A stretch of DNA of 64,000 nucleotides from Aeromicrobium erythreum (lineage in GTDB: Bacteria > Actinomycetota > Actinomycetes > Propionibacteriales > Nocardioidaceae), in NCBI RefSeq assembly GCF_001509405.1, contig NZ_CP011502.1:992001-1056000 (forward strand), given 5' to 3'. The notes under the pieces are model-generated. The model was not told the origin of the DNA and made no database searches. It saw only the letters and a list, made by a program, of their open reading frames with translations. Below, one piece after another: positions 46,746 to 55,644 of this stretch (position 1 is its first letter; each line of letters starts with the position of its first letter). The position numbers and the translations under genes were made by a program.

Positions 46746-47906
46746 GTGACCGACATGTTCGTGCTGTCCGAGGAGCACCAGGCCATCCGCGAGGCCGTCC
46801 GCGCCGTCGCCGAGGCGAAGGTCGCGCCGTACGCCGCGCAGGTCGACGAGGAGGCCCGCTACCCGCGCGAGGCGCACGACGCGCTCGTCGCCGCGGACTT
46901 CCACGCCCCGCACGTGCCCGAGGAGTACGGGGGAGCCGGCGCCGACGCGCTCGCCACCGTCCTCGTCATCGAGGAGGTCGCGCGGGTCTGCGTCTCGAGC
47001 TCGCTGATCCCCGCCGTGAACAAGCTCGGCTCGCTGCCGGTCATCCTCGGCGGCGACGAGACCCTCAAGAAGAACTACCTGTCGCGGCTCGCGGCCGGTG
47101 AGGGCTTCAGCTACTGCCTGTCCGAGCCCGACGCGGGCTCCGACGCCGCCAACCAGAAGACCCGTGCCGTCCGCGACGGCGACCACTGGGTGCTCGACGG
47201 CACCAAGCGGTGGATCAGCAACGCCGGCGAGTCGGCGTTCTACACGGTCCTCGCGCAGGTCGACCCGGCCCAGCGCAGCAAGGGCATCACCGCCTTCGTC
47301 GTCGAGGCGACCGACGAGGGCGTCTCCTTCGGGGCGCCCGAGAAGAAGCTCGGCATCAAGGGATCGCCCACCCGCGAGGTCTACCTCGACGCCGTGCGCA
47401 TCCCCGAGGACCGCATCATCGGCGACGTCGGCCAGGGCTTCGCGCTCGCGATGCAGACGCTCGACCACACCCGCATCACGATCGCCGCGCAGGCGGTCGG
47501 CGTCGCGCAGGGTGCGCTCGACTACGCGCTCGGGTACGTGCAGGAGCGCCAGCAGTTCGGCAAGCCGATCAGCGACTTCCAGGGCGTGCAGTTCATGCTC
47601 GCCGACATGGGCATGAAGGTCGAGGCCGCCCGTCAGCTCACGTACGCGGCGGCGGGCCGCTCCGAGCGCGGCGACGACGACCTGACCTTCTTCGGTGCCG
47701 CCGCCAAGGCGTTCGCGTCCGACACCGCCATGCAGGTGACCCTCGACGCCGTGCAGCTGCTCGGCGGCTACGGGTACACGCGCGACTACCCCGTCGAGCG
47801 GATGATGCGCGACGCGAAGATCACCCAGATCTACGAGGGCACGAACCAGGTCCAGCGGATCGTCATGGCCCGCCAGCTCCTCGCGGGCGTGCAGTCGACG
47901 CTCTGA
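46746..47906 (+). CDS. fadE25: Acyl-CoA dehydrogenase FadE25-like
   Basis: 386 residues. Signatures: [86 protein letters not shown] with the catalytic Glu region (YEGT). The closest match in memory is mycobacterial FadE25 (Rv3274c), which sits beside purE/purK and accD5 just as here. GTG start; the spacing from GGGATTCGGAG gives a usable ribosome site. The mRNA should have a leader of about 50 bases carrying the palindromic operator. Confidence 0.94.
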   Translation: MTDMFVLSEEHQAIREAVRAVAEAKVAPYAAQVDEEARYPREAHDALVAADFHAPHVPEEYGGAGADALATVLVIEEVARVCVSSSLIPAVNKLGSLPVILGGDETLKKNYLSRLAAGEGFSYCLSEPDAGSDAANQKTRAVRDGDHWVLDGTKRWISNAGESAFYTVLAQVDPAQRSKGITAFVVEATDEGVSFGAPEKKLGIKGSPTREVYLDAVRIPEDRIIGDVGQGFALAMQTLDHTRITIAAQAVGVAQGALDYALGYVQERQQFGKPISDFQGVQFMLADMGMKVEAARQLTYAAAGRSERGDDDLTFFGAAAKAFASDTAMQVTLDAVQLLGGYGYTRDYPVERMMRDAKITQIYEGTNQVQRIVMARQLLAGVQSTL

Positions 47907-47948
47907 CTCGGGCTCCGCGGCCGGGCCGACGCCCGGACCGGGACGTGC

Positions 47949-47984
47949 CGAGGGGGCGCCCACTGTGCGGTGGACGCCCCCTCG
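47949..47984. terminator. Bidirectional terminator
   Basis: CGAGGGGGCG-CCAC pairs with GTGG-CGCCCCCTCG (one mismatch) around a 6-base loop between convergent genes. Confidence 0.75.
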
Positions 47985-47990
47985 TCGTGC

Positions 47991-50411
47991 TCAGCGGCGG
48001 TAGGTGACCTTCACCGTCGCGTCGAACGTCCGGCGACCGGACGCGTCGGAGACGACGAGCCGGATCGCACGGCCCGGGTGGCTCGTGGTGCTCGACGGGA
48101 ACCGGTAGGTCCCGACGTAGCGGCCGTTCGCCGCGACCGTGCCCCGCTCGACGACGCGGCCGAGGGCGAGCAGCCGGTAGGTCTGGCCGGGACGCAGGCC
48201 GTAGCCGCGCACCGCGACCTTCTGGCGTCCGACGACGGTGCGGTCGTCGACGGCGAGCCGCGCCCGCTCGGTCACGAGCGCCTGGCGGGTCGAGACGACG
48301 CTGACGTCCTTCTCGTACGCCGGTCCGCCGACCGTCGTCGTCGCGCACAGCGACCTGCCGAGGTCGGCGACCGTGACCCGGTAGCTCGAGCCGGTGGCCC
48401 CGTTGGCCACGCACGCGCCGCCGCGCACCCGGCCCCAGGCGACGGTGACGGTCGCGTCCTGCGGGGCCGTCGCCGGTCGCGCGACCTGCAGGAGCTCGCC
48501 CGGACGCGGCGCGCTCGAGCCGCCGGTGACCATCGGGGTGGTCAGGGCGCCGACGCGCTTCAGCACGACGGGGGTGCCGGCGGACGACGCGCGGTCGGTG
48601 GTGTGGCCCGTGCGGCTCGCGGTCGCGACCACGCACACGGACGACCCGCCGTCGGCGGCGGTCACGGTGTACTTCGCGCCGGTCGACCCGGCCGCGCTCG
48701 TCGGCGTGCAGGTGGCGTTCGCGCCGGTGCCGGTCAGGCGACCCCACGCGAGGTCGACGCGGGTGCCCGCCGGGAGACCCGTCGTGTCGGTGCGCGCCTC
48801 GAGGACGTCGTCGATCCGCGGTGCGCCGTTCGTGCGGGACGTGTTGACGACGGTCGGCGTCGGCGCGTCGAGGGAGGCCTCGACGGCCACCGACGTCGGC
48901 GCCGACGTCGCGGTGCCCGACGTGTAGCCGTCGGCGGACACGGTGGAGACGACGCACAGGCGCGCTCCGACCTCGCCGGCCGTGACGGTGTGCTGGACGC
49001 CCGGGTCGCCCGCCGTCGTGCAGGTGGCCGACGCGCCCGTGTCCGACACGGTGCCCCAGCGGAACGAGGCCTGAGCCTCGGCGGGCAGGCCGTCACGCGG
49101 CTGGGTGGCGGTCAGCACGTCGCCGAACGTCGGCGTCGTGTCGTCGATGGTCGGGGTCGCGGGGACGAGGGTGCCTCGGGCGACCGCTGCCGTCGGGTCC
49201 GAGGTGCGCGTGGCCGGCTCGTAGCCGGTCGAGCTGTAGGAGCCGCGCACGCAGAGCCGGCTGGCGAGGTCGGCGGCCCGCACGGTGTAGGTGGCGCCGG
49301 CGGAGCCGTCGTCGAGGAGGTTGCACTCGCCAGCGTCGTCGCGACCCCAGCGGTAGGTGACGCTCACGCCCGCGTCGTCCGTGCCGGGGCTCGCGGTGAG
49401 CTTCTGGCCGACCACCGGCGTCGTGTCGTCGATGGTCGGGCGGACGGTGAAGGTGCCGGCGGCGACCGCCTCGGTGGGCGCCGAGGTGTGCGACTCCGGG
49501 TCGTGACCCGGTGCGCTCAGCGAGGAGACGACGCACAGGCGGCGGCCGAGCTCGGCGCGCACGACCCGGTGGGTGGGCGACGCGGCGCCCGCGACCGTGC
49601 AGGTGGCGTCGTCGGCGACGGTGCCCCAGCGGTAGGTGGTCGACAGGCCGTCGGGACGGGGTGCCGCGCCGAAGCCGTCGGAGGCCGTCAGCAGCTGCCC
49701 GACGGCCGGCGTCGTGTCGTCGATCGTCGGCGCCGGGGCGCCGATGACCCTCTGGGGGACCCGACGGGGCTCGGTCGAGGCGGTCTGGTCCGCGTAGCCG
49801 GAGCGCGTCGCGGTGACGGTCAGCACCAGCTCCTGGCCGGCCGCGTCGGCGGTCGGCGTGAACGTGGGCCCGGTACCGGCCTGGCGGCCGTCGAGGAACC
49901 AGGCGTAGCTGCGCCTCGTCGTCCCGTTCAGGTCGGTGTCGGGGCTGACGGAGCCCGTCGCGGTCAGCTCGACGCCCTGCGCGGGCTGCGCGGGGGAGTA
50001 GTCGACACTCAGGGAGGAGAAGCCGCGCTGCACCGGGCCGTAGCACTGGCCGGAGACCGGCGACCCCGCGACGTCCCAGCTGAGGGCGTAGTAGGCGCCC
50101 ACGTCGGACGTGAACAGCGCGTCCTGCGGCACCGTCACGGTCGTCGCGTCGGCGGCGGCGCGGCGCTCGCCGCCGCCCGAGCAGGTGCTCGAGCTGAAGC
50201 GGAACACCCCGCGGTACACGGGCGCGTCACCGGCGGGCGCCGGCGCGGCCGACGGGTCGACCGTCAGCGTCCGGCCGGTGGCAAGCTCCCCGACGAGCTG
50301 GCCGGTGGCCTGTGGTGCAGGGGCGGCGGTCGCTGGTGCAGCCAGGGCGAGGAGACCTGGCAGGACCAGGGCGGCGAGGGCCGCGGTCGGCCGTCGGAGG
50401 TGCAGGGGCAT
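47991..50411 (-). CDS. Large secreted Ig-like repeat protein
   Basis: 806 residues. Signal peptide (RRPTAALAALVLPGLLALAAPATAAP). The mature part is made of about six to seven beta-sandwich repeats of roughly 90-100 residues with the recurring pattern PTIDDTTPxxGQxLTA, YRWG near the middle, C-(7-20)-(Y/H)TV, A(D/E)LGxRLCVxSxxSxxGY, so each repeat probably has one internal disulfide. The last approx. 90 residues form a different closing domain (VAVRGYGLRPGQTYRLLALG). There is no membrane anchor or sortase motif. Likely a surface or extracellular matrix protein; function unknown. Confidence 0.8.
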   Translation of the reverse strand: MPLHLRRPTAALAALVLPGLLALAAPATAAPAPQATGQLVGELATGRTLTVDPSAAPAPAGDAPVYRGVFRFSSSTCSGGGERRAAADATTVTVPQDALFTSDVGAYYALSWDVAGSPVSGQCYGPVQRGFSSLSVDYSPAQPAQGVELTATGSVSPDTDLNGTTRRSYAWFLDGRQAGTGPTFTPTADAAGQELVLTVTATRSGYADQTASTEPRRVPQRVIGAPAPTIDDTTPAVGQLLTASDGFGAAPRPDGLSTTYRWGTVADDATCTVAGAASPTHRVVRAELGRRLCVVSSLSAPGHDPESHTSAPTEAVAAGTFTVRPTIDDTTPVVGQKLTASPGTDDAGVSVTYRWGRDDAGECNLLDDGSAGATYTVRAADLASRLCVRGSYSSTGYEPATRTSDPTAAVARGTLVPATPTIDDTTPTFGDVLTATQPRDGLPAEAQASFRWGTVSDTGASATCTTAGDPGVQHTVTAGEVGARLCVVSTVSADGYTSGTATSAPTSVAVEASLDAPTPTVVNTSRTNGAPRIDDVLEARTDTTGLPAGTRVDLAWGRLTGTGANATCTPTSAAGSTGAKYTVTAADGGSSVCVVATASRTGHTTDRASSAGTPVVLKRVGALTTPMVTGGSSAPRPGELLQVARPATAPQDATVTVAWGRVRGGACVANGATGSSYRVTVADLGRSLCATTTVGGPAYEKDVSVVSTRQALVTERARLAVDDRTVVGRQKVAVRGYGLRPGQTYRLLALGRVVERGTVAANGRYVGTYRFPSSTTSHPGRAIRLVVSDASGRRTFDATVKVTYRR

Positions 50412-50581
50412 GGTGGTCCTCTACGGGGTGAAGGTGCGCGGAACTTGTTCAACGAGCCCGCGGACCCTCCGGCGGTGGACGCGCCGAAGATCATCCCGAA
50501 GGACTAGGTCGCGTGGCCCCTTCCGGCCAGGGTCGCCGGGCAGCCGACGACATCGCGCGGGAGTGGATGGGGCGTCCTCGA

Positions 50582-50612
50582 TTGACCTCGAGTGCGCTCG
50601 AGGTCCTATCGT
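50582..50612 (+). promoter_or_regulatory. MerR/SoxR-like promoter-operator of the flavin reductase gene
   Basis: TTGACC (-35, 50582-50587) and TATCGT (-10, 50607-50612) are separated by 19 bases, the overlong spacing typical of MerR-family-activated promoters. The spacer holds a perfect inverted repeat, GACCTCGAG (50584-50592) and CTCGAGGTC (50597-50605) around TGCG. Its core CCTCGAGTGCGCTCGAGG resembles the SoxR box. The GTG start lies 7 bases after the -10. Confidence 0.65.
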
Positions 50613-50619
50613 CGAGAGC

Positions 50620-51171
50620 GTGGACACGCGAGACGCAGCACGACGCCCCGACGCCGCCGACGGCCGCTCGGTGACCAGCAGCACCGACGGCGACGGCCGG
50701 GCGGAGCTGCTGAAGGCCGCGTTCCGACGGCACGCGACCGGCGTGGCCGTCGTGACGGCACTCGGACCGGACGGTCCCGTCGGGCTCACGGCCTCGAGCG
50801 TGGCCTCCGTGTCCGCCCACCCGCCGGCCCTCTCGTTCTCGGTGCTCACCAGCAGCCGGACCGCCCAGGTGGTCGCCGCCGCCGACGTGATCGACGTGCA
50901 CCTGCTGCCCGCCGACCTGGTCGACGTCGCCGACGCCTACGGGCGGTCGGCAGGGGAGCGCTTTACCCCGGCGCAGGGCTGGGTGGTCGACGAGGACGGG
51001 ACGACGCTGCCGGGGGCCGTCGCGTCGCTGCGCTGCGTCCCGATCACGACCGTCCCGGTGGGGGAGGCCGTGGTCGTCGTCGCCGAGGTGCGCGACGTGC
51101 GCCTCGGGCCCGTCGGGGAGCCGCTCGTCTACCACGACCGCACCTACCGCACGGTGGGCCGAGAGGTCTGA
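50620..51171 (+). CDS. Flavin reductase-like (HpaC/NADH:FMN family) protein
   Basis: 183 residues. The flavin reductase split barrel shows LLKAAFRRHATGVAVVTALG, GLTASSVASVSAHPPALSFSV, SSRTAQVVAAADVIDVHLLP, and the closing YHDRTYRTVGREV. The family uses NAD(P)H to reduce FMN/FAD or acts as the reductase of two-component monooxygenases; no oxygenase partner is adjacent. Leaderless: TATCGT 7 bases before the GTG. A SoxR-like operator in its promoter suggests redox-cycling compounds or oxidative stress as inducer (inference). Confidence 0.9.
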   Translation: MDTRDAARRPDAADGRSVTSSTDGDGRAELLKAAFRRHATGVAVVTALGPDGPVGLTASSVASVSAHPPALSFSVLTSSRTAQVVAAADVIDVHLLPADLVDVADAYGRSAGERFTPAQGWVVDEDGTTLPGAVASLRCVPITTVPVGEAVVVVAEVRDVRLGPVGEPLVYHDRTYRTVGREV

Positions 51172-51196
51172 GCCGCGCTCGACCCCGGCGCCGTCG

Positions 51197-52342
51197 TCAG
51201 CTCTTCGGGGGCAGCCCGTCGGGCGTGCAGAGCCTGCCGATGCTGCCCGTGCGATCGGCGGCGATCAGGTCGAAGAGCTGCTTGCTGCGCTCGGGGTCCC
51301 AGCGCACCGAGAAGTCCGCGAGCGGCACCGTGCAGCTCTGGCCGCCGTCGCCCATCGCCGAGCGCAGCCCGAGGGCGAACTTGAGCAACGCGTACGGGCC
51401 GGTTCCCTCGCCGATCTGCACGGCCGACGCGGCGCCGGTGCTCACGCCCCAGTAGCGGACCGGGTTGACGACCGTCCACGGCGACGCGGCCTTGCTCGCG
51501 ATGCCGGCGATGACCTCGCGCTGGCTCTGTACCCGCTGGATGTCCTGCGTCGCGTAGCTGTGCCGGTTGCGGGAGTACGCGAGGGCGGTCCGCCCGTCGG
51601 CCTCCTGGCAGCCCGCCTTCACGTTCAGCCCGGAGTCGCGGTCCTTGATCGCCTCCTTCGGGCAGATCTCGACACCGCCGAGGGCGTCCACGACCTTGAC
51701 CAGGCCGCCGAACCCGATCTCGACGTAGTCGTCGACCCGGATGCCGGTGTTCTGCTCGATCGTCTGCGTCAGCAGGGCCGGCCCGCCGTAGGCGTAGGCG
51801 GCGTTGATCTTCGTGGTGCCGTAGCCCGGCACCTGCACCATCGAGTCGCGCGGGATGGAGACGAGCGTCGACGGTCCGGCCCCCGTGTGCAGCAGCATGA
51901 TCGTGTCGGTGCGACCCCGTCCGCCGCCGTCGCCGCCCGTCGCGAGCTCGCGCTGCTCCTGGGCGCTCAGGCCGGCGCGACTGTCGGAGCCCACCAGCAG
52001 GAACGTCGTGCCGGGCTGCTCGCCGGGTCGGTCGCCCTCGGGCTCGAAGGGCACCTTCGTCGACGTCGAGTACGCGTACAGCGGCGTGCCCACGAGGAAG
52101 ACGAGCCACGCCACCAGTAGCAGGAGCACCCATCGCGCCTTGCCGCGCCGTCGCCCGCCGCCCGAGCGGTCACGTCCGCGCTCGGTCCGTCCGCCGCCCG
52201 GCGGCGGCAGGTTGGGCGGCGGCAGGTCGTCGCCCCGGCGTCGCGACGCCGCGGGCTGCTGCCGCGTGGGTGCGGGCTCCCCGCGGCCGCCGTCGGAACC
52301 GTAGAGCCAGTCGTAACGGTCCTCCGGACGCTCCTGTGCCAT
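51197..52342 (-). CDS. LytR-CpsA-Psr (LCP) family wall-polymer ligase, single-TM type
   Basis: 381 residues. A Pro/Gly/Arg-rich cytosolic N-terminus of about 70 residues is followed by one transmembrane helix (WVLLLLVAWLVFLVGTPLYAY) and an LCP domain: FLLVGSDSRAGLS, GRTDTIMLLH, LVSIPRDSMVQVPGYG, TKINAAYAYGGPALLTQTIE, and SRNRHSYATQDIQRVQSQRE. LCP enzymes attach polysaccharides to peptidoglycan from lipid carriers. The ATG is 7 bases after TAGGTT on the minus strand. Divergent from a second, four-helix LCP gene. Confidence 0.93.
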   Translation of the reverse strand: MAQERPEDRYDWLYGSDGGRGEPAPTRQQPAASRRRGDDLPPPNLPPPGGGRTERGRDRSGGGRRRGKARWVLLLLVAWLVFLVGTPLYAYSTSTKVPFEPEGDRPGEQPGTTFLLVGSDSRAGLSAQEQRELATGGDGGGRGRTDTIMLLHTGAGPSTLVSIPRDSMVQVPGYGTTKINAAYAYGGPALLTQTIEQNTGIRVDDYVEIGFGGLVKVVDALGGVEICPKEAIKDRDSGLNVKAGCQEADGRTALAYSRNRHSYATQDIQRVQSQREVIAGIASKAASPWTVVNPVRYWGVSTGAASAVQIGEGTGPYALLKFALGLRSAMGDGGQSCTVPLADFSVRWDPERSKQLFDLIAADRTGSIGRLCTPDGLPPKS

Positions 52343-52529
52343 GGCACAGAACCTAGCCGAGCGGGGACCGCGCACGACGTGTTCACGCCGATCCTCAGCC
52401 GAAAAGCAGGTGCGGCTCGGGAAACGCAGATCGCTCGGCGCGCCCTCGACTCGAGGTCGAGACTTTGTGTGACCATCGTCGGGACCTGCTCGCCCTGCTC
52501 TTCCCCCTGGCAGCGACCCCGAGGACGAC

Positions 52530-54029
52530 ATGCACGACGACCGCCCGACCTCATCCCGTACCTCGACGACCCGGACCGCGTCCGAGCGCATCCAGCTGCG
52601 CCGGGCGCTGACGCTCACGCTGATGACGCTCGTCGTGCCCGGCTCGGCCCAGGTGGCGGCCGGGAACAAGCGACTCGGTCGGGTGGCGCTGCGCGTGTGG
52701 ATCGCCTGCCTCGTCGCCGGCGCTGTGCTTCTTCTCCTCGCGCTCTTCGCGCGCACCAGCCTCATGGGGCTCATGACCGACGCCCGCCTGCTGACCCTGC
52801 TGCGCTTCCTGCTGCTCGCCGGCGCCGTCTTCTGGGCGGTGCTCATCGTGGACGCCTGGCGGCTCGGCCAGCCGCTGCGGCTCGCGCGTCGCCACCGCCC
52901 GTGGGTCGCGGGCCTCAACGGCGCGCTCTGCCTGGTCACGGCCGGGGCGCTCGTGTTCGCGGCGCACCTCGTCAGCGTGAGCACCGGCGTGATCGACACC
53001 GTCTTCGCCGCCACCACCACGTCGAAGCCGGCCGACGGCCGCTACAACGTGCTGCTCATGGGCTCGGACTCTGGCGCCGACCGCACCGGCATGCGTCCGG
53101 ACTCGCTCAACGTGGCCAGCATCGACGCCAAGACCGGCCGGACCGTGATCATCGGGCTGCCCCGCAACCTCGAGGACGTCCCGTTCCCGTCGGACTCCTT
53201 CATGAAGAAGGAGTTCCCGAAGACCTTCGACTGCGAGGGCTGCTACCTCAACGCCGTCAACACCTGGGCCGAGGACCACGCGCAGGAGCTCGGCGTGAAG
53301 AAGGTCGGCGAGCGCACGCCCGGCATCCAGGCGACGATCGACGCCGTCGAGGAGATCACCGGGCTGCGGCTCAACTACTACGCCCTGGTCAACATGGCCG
53401 GCTTCGCCAAGCTCGTCGACGCCGTCGGCGGGGTCACGGTCGACGTCCAGGAGCGCACGCCGATGTTCGGCCACGACGACGCCTGGAAGCAGCAGTACGT
53501 GGAGGCCGGACGCCGCAAGCTCAACGGCGAGCAGGCGCTCTGGTACGCCCGCAGCCGCGTGCTGAACAACGACTTCTCCCGCATGGGACGCCAGAAGTGC
53601 GTCATGACCGCCATGCTGCGCGAGCTCAGCCCGCGCAAGGTGCTCATGAACGTCGAGAAGATCGCTGACTCCAGCAAGACGCTGCTCGACACCGACATCC
53701 CGGCACGCGACCTCAACGTGTTCATGGAGCTCGCGCTGAAGGCGAAGTCGCAGCCGGTCTCCTCGGTCTCGCTCGTGCCGCCGGTGATCTACACCGGCAA
53801 CCCCGACTACGACAAGGTCCGCACGCTCATCAGCCGGGCCATCGCCACCTCCGAGGGACACGGCGGACGCCCGGCGACCGACGGCATCCTCGCCGCGTCG
53901 CTCACGACCCTGACGCCGCAGGCGCCCGCCGCGAGCTCCACCGCGACCTCGGCCGGGACCGGGACCGGCGCCCCGGCCAAGGACCCGACGCGGGCGAACC
54001 AGACCGACGACGTCGACGCGACCTGCTGA
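52530..54029 (+). CDS. LCP family protein with four N-terminal membrane helices
   Basis: 499 residues. Four hydrophobic segments (LTLTLMTLVVPGSAQVAAG, VWIACLVAGAVLLLLALFA, LLRFLLLAGAVFWAVLIVDA, ALCLVTAGALVFAAHLVSV) precede an LCP domain from about residue 165: YNVLLMGSDSGADRTGMRPD, IIGLPRNLEDVPFP, LNAVNTWAEDH, LVDAVGGVTVDVQ, WYARSRVLNNDFSRMGRQ. Usual LCP proteins have one helix, so the N-terminus is unusual. The Thr/Ala-rich C-terminal tail ends in a lone Cys (DDVDATC). The next gene encodes a paralogue with the same layout, so these are a tandem duplication. GAGGACGAC precedes the ATG. Confidence 0.92.
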   Translation: MHDDRPTSSRTSTTRTASERIQLRRALTLTLMTLVVPGSAQVAAGNKRLGRVALRVWIACLVAGAVLLLLALFARTSLMGLMTDARLLTLLRFLLLAGAVFWAVLIVDAWRLGQPLRLARRHRPWVAGLNGALCLVTAGALVFAAHLVSVSTGVIDTVFAATTTSKPADGRYNVLLMGSDSGADRTGMRPDSLNVASIDAKTGRTVIIGLPRNLEDVPFPSDSFMKKEFPKTFDCEGCYLNAVNTWAEDHAQELGVKKVGERTPGIQATIDAVEEITGLRLNYYALVNMAGFAKLVDAVGGVTVDVQERTPMFGHDDAWKQQYVEAGRRKLNGEQALWYARSRVLNNDFSRMGRQKCVMTAMLRELSPRKVLMNVEKIADSSKTLLDTDIPARDLNVFMELALKAKSQPVSSVSLVPPVIYTGNPDYDKVRTLISRAIATSEGHGGRPATDGILAASLTTLTPQAPAASSTATSAGTGTGAPAKDPTRANQTDDVDATC

Positions 54030-54106
54030 GCCGACGTGCTGATCGGTAGGGCTTGGACCCGTGGGGGATCATGGGTCTTCGCCAGGACCCCCAGCCGCGA
54101 GGAACC

Positions 54107-55615
54107 ATGACCCGTCGTCGAGCGAAGGTGCTCAGCACGAGCACCGACGAGCTTCCCCCCAGGGCCCGGTTCCGTCGAGCACTGCGCCTGTGCCTGCTGT
54201 CCGCCGTCGCGCCCGGCTCCGCGCAGCTCGCCGTCGGCAACCGGTGGGTGGGACGGGTCGCGCTCGGTCTCTACGCGCTCGGGCTCGTCGCCCTCGGATG
54301 GCTCGCACTGTCCTACCGCGACGACCGGGCGGGCCTGATCGGCCTGGTCACCGACCCCGACGTCCTCCAGGTGTTCCGCTTCGGCGTCGCCGCGGTGGCG
54401 GTCGCGTGGACGGCTCTCTTCGTCGACGCCTGGCGCCTGGCGCGACCGTTGCAGCTGACCCGGGCGCGGGCGGCGGTCGTGCTCGTGGTCAACACGGCCC
54501 TCGTGGCCGGGGTGCTCGGCGTCGCGCTCTACGCGTCGCAGGTCAGCAACGCCGGCCGGCAGGCCGTGCAGGAGGTGTTCACCGCCACGACGACGAGCCC
54601 GCCGTTGCAAGGTCGCTACAACATCCTGCTGATCGGCTCGGACTCCGGGAAGGGCCGCACGGGCATCCGTCCGGACTCGATGACGGTCGTCAGCATCGAC
54701 GCCTCGACCGGCAGCACCGTCCTGGTGTCCCTGCCGCGCAACCTGGAGGACGTGCCCTTCCGCGAAGGCTCGCCCATGCGTCAGCTCTACCCGTACGGCT
54801 ACAACTGCGGCTCGGAGTGCCTGCTCAACGCGGTGCACACCGAGGCCGAGGGCCGCACCGACCTCTACCCGGGCGCCAAGGACCCGGGTCTGGAGGCGAC
54901 GATCGACGCCGTCGAGGGCGTGACCGACCTGCCGATCAACTACTACGTCATGATCAACCTGCGCGGCTTCAGCTCCCTCGTCGACGCCGTCGGCGGGGTC
55001 GAGATCGACGTCAGGACGCGGCTGGCGATGTTCGGCCACGACGACCTCGACCAGCAGCGCTACATCGAGCCGGGGCTGCAACGTCTCGACGGCAACGAGG
55101 CGCTCTGGTACGCGCGCAGCCGGGTCCAGTCCGACGACTTCACGCGCATGGGCCGCCAGAAGTGCCTCATGAGCGCCATGCTCGACCAGCTCAGCCCGCA
55201 GAAGGTGCTGCTCAACGCCACCGACCTCGCGAAGTCGGGTGCGCAGCTCATCTCCACGAACATGCCGTCGGAGGAGCTGGGCGAGTTCGCCGACCTCGCG
55301 CTCAAGGCGCGGTCGACCAAGATCCGCACCGTCTCGCTCGTGCCGCCGCTGATCTCGGTCGTCGACCCCGACTACGCCCAGATCCACGGGCTGATCAAGA
55401 ACGCGATCCGGGCCAGCGAGCGCTCGGTCGGCGCCTCGCCCAGCCCCAGCCCCAGTTCCAGCCCCAGCGCCGACGCCACGACGCCGACGCCGGGCGCGAG
55501 CCCCACGACGCCCACGCCCACGACGCCGTCGGTCCCGACGCCGAGCCCCACCGCCACGCCCGACGAGAGCGGCGCGCAGGCGAACAACGTCGAGGACCTC
55601 GCAGCAGCCTGCTGA
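54107..55615 (+). CDS. LCP family protein with four N-terminal membrane helices, paralogue
   Basis: 502 residues from the ATG preceded by GCGAGGAACC. Same layout as the gene upstream: four helices, then LCP domain (YNILLIGSDSGKGRTGIRPD, VSLPRNLEDVPFREGSPMR, LVDAVGGVEIDV, WYARSRVQSDDFTRMGRQK). The extracellular Cys pair CGSEC sits where the other has CEGC. The C-terminal stalk is Pro/Ser/Thr-rich with repeated SPSPS/TPTP units and ends with EDLAAAC, again a single terminal Cys. Probably arose by duplication and may pair with it. Convergent with the Wzt gene. Confidence 0.92.
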   Translation: MTRRRAKVLSTSTDELPPRARFRRALRLCLLSAVAPGSAQLAVGNRWVGRVALGLYALGLVALGWLALSYRDDRAGLIGLVTDPDVLQVFRFGVAAVAVAWTALFVDAWRLARPLQLTRARAAVVLVVNTALVAGVLGVALYASQVSNAGRQAVQEVFTATTTSPPLQGRYNILLIGSDSGKGRTGIRPDSMTVVSIDASTGSTVLVSLPRNLEDVPFREGSPMRQLYPYGYNCGSECLLNAVHTEAEGRTDLYPGAKDPGLEATIDAVEGVTDLPINYYVMINLRGFSSLVDAVGGVEIDVRTRLAMFGHDDLDQQRYIEPGLQRLDGNEALWYARSRVQSDDFTRMGRQKCLMSAMLDQLSPQKVLLNATDLAKSGAQLISTNMPSEELGEFADLALKARSTKIRTVSLVPPLISVVDPDYAQIHGLIKNAIRASERSVGASPSPSPSSSPSADATTPTPGASPTTPTPTTPSVPTPSPTATPDESGAQANNVEDLAAAC

Positions 55616-55644
55616 GCTGGGCGGGGACGACGGGGCTACGGGGA

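Noticed and set aside
50412..50507. Small plus-strand frame ending FNEPADPPAVDAPKIIPKD
   Set aside because: It looks protein-like for about 20 residues but has no start or ribosome site and its upstream part is antisense to the Ig-repeat gene.
52445..52461. CTCGAC-TCGAG-GTCGAG inverted repeat between the divergent LCP genes as an operator
   Set aside because: Six-base arms made of CG-rich steps are common by chance here, and it does not sit at a recognisable promoter.
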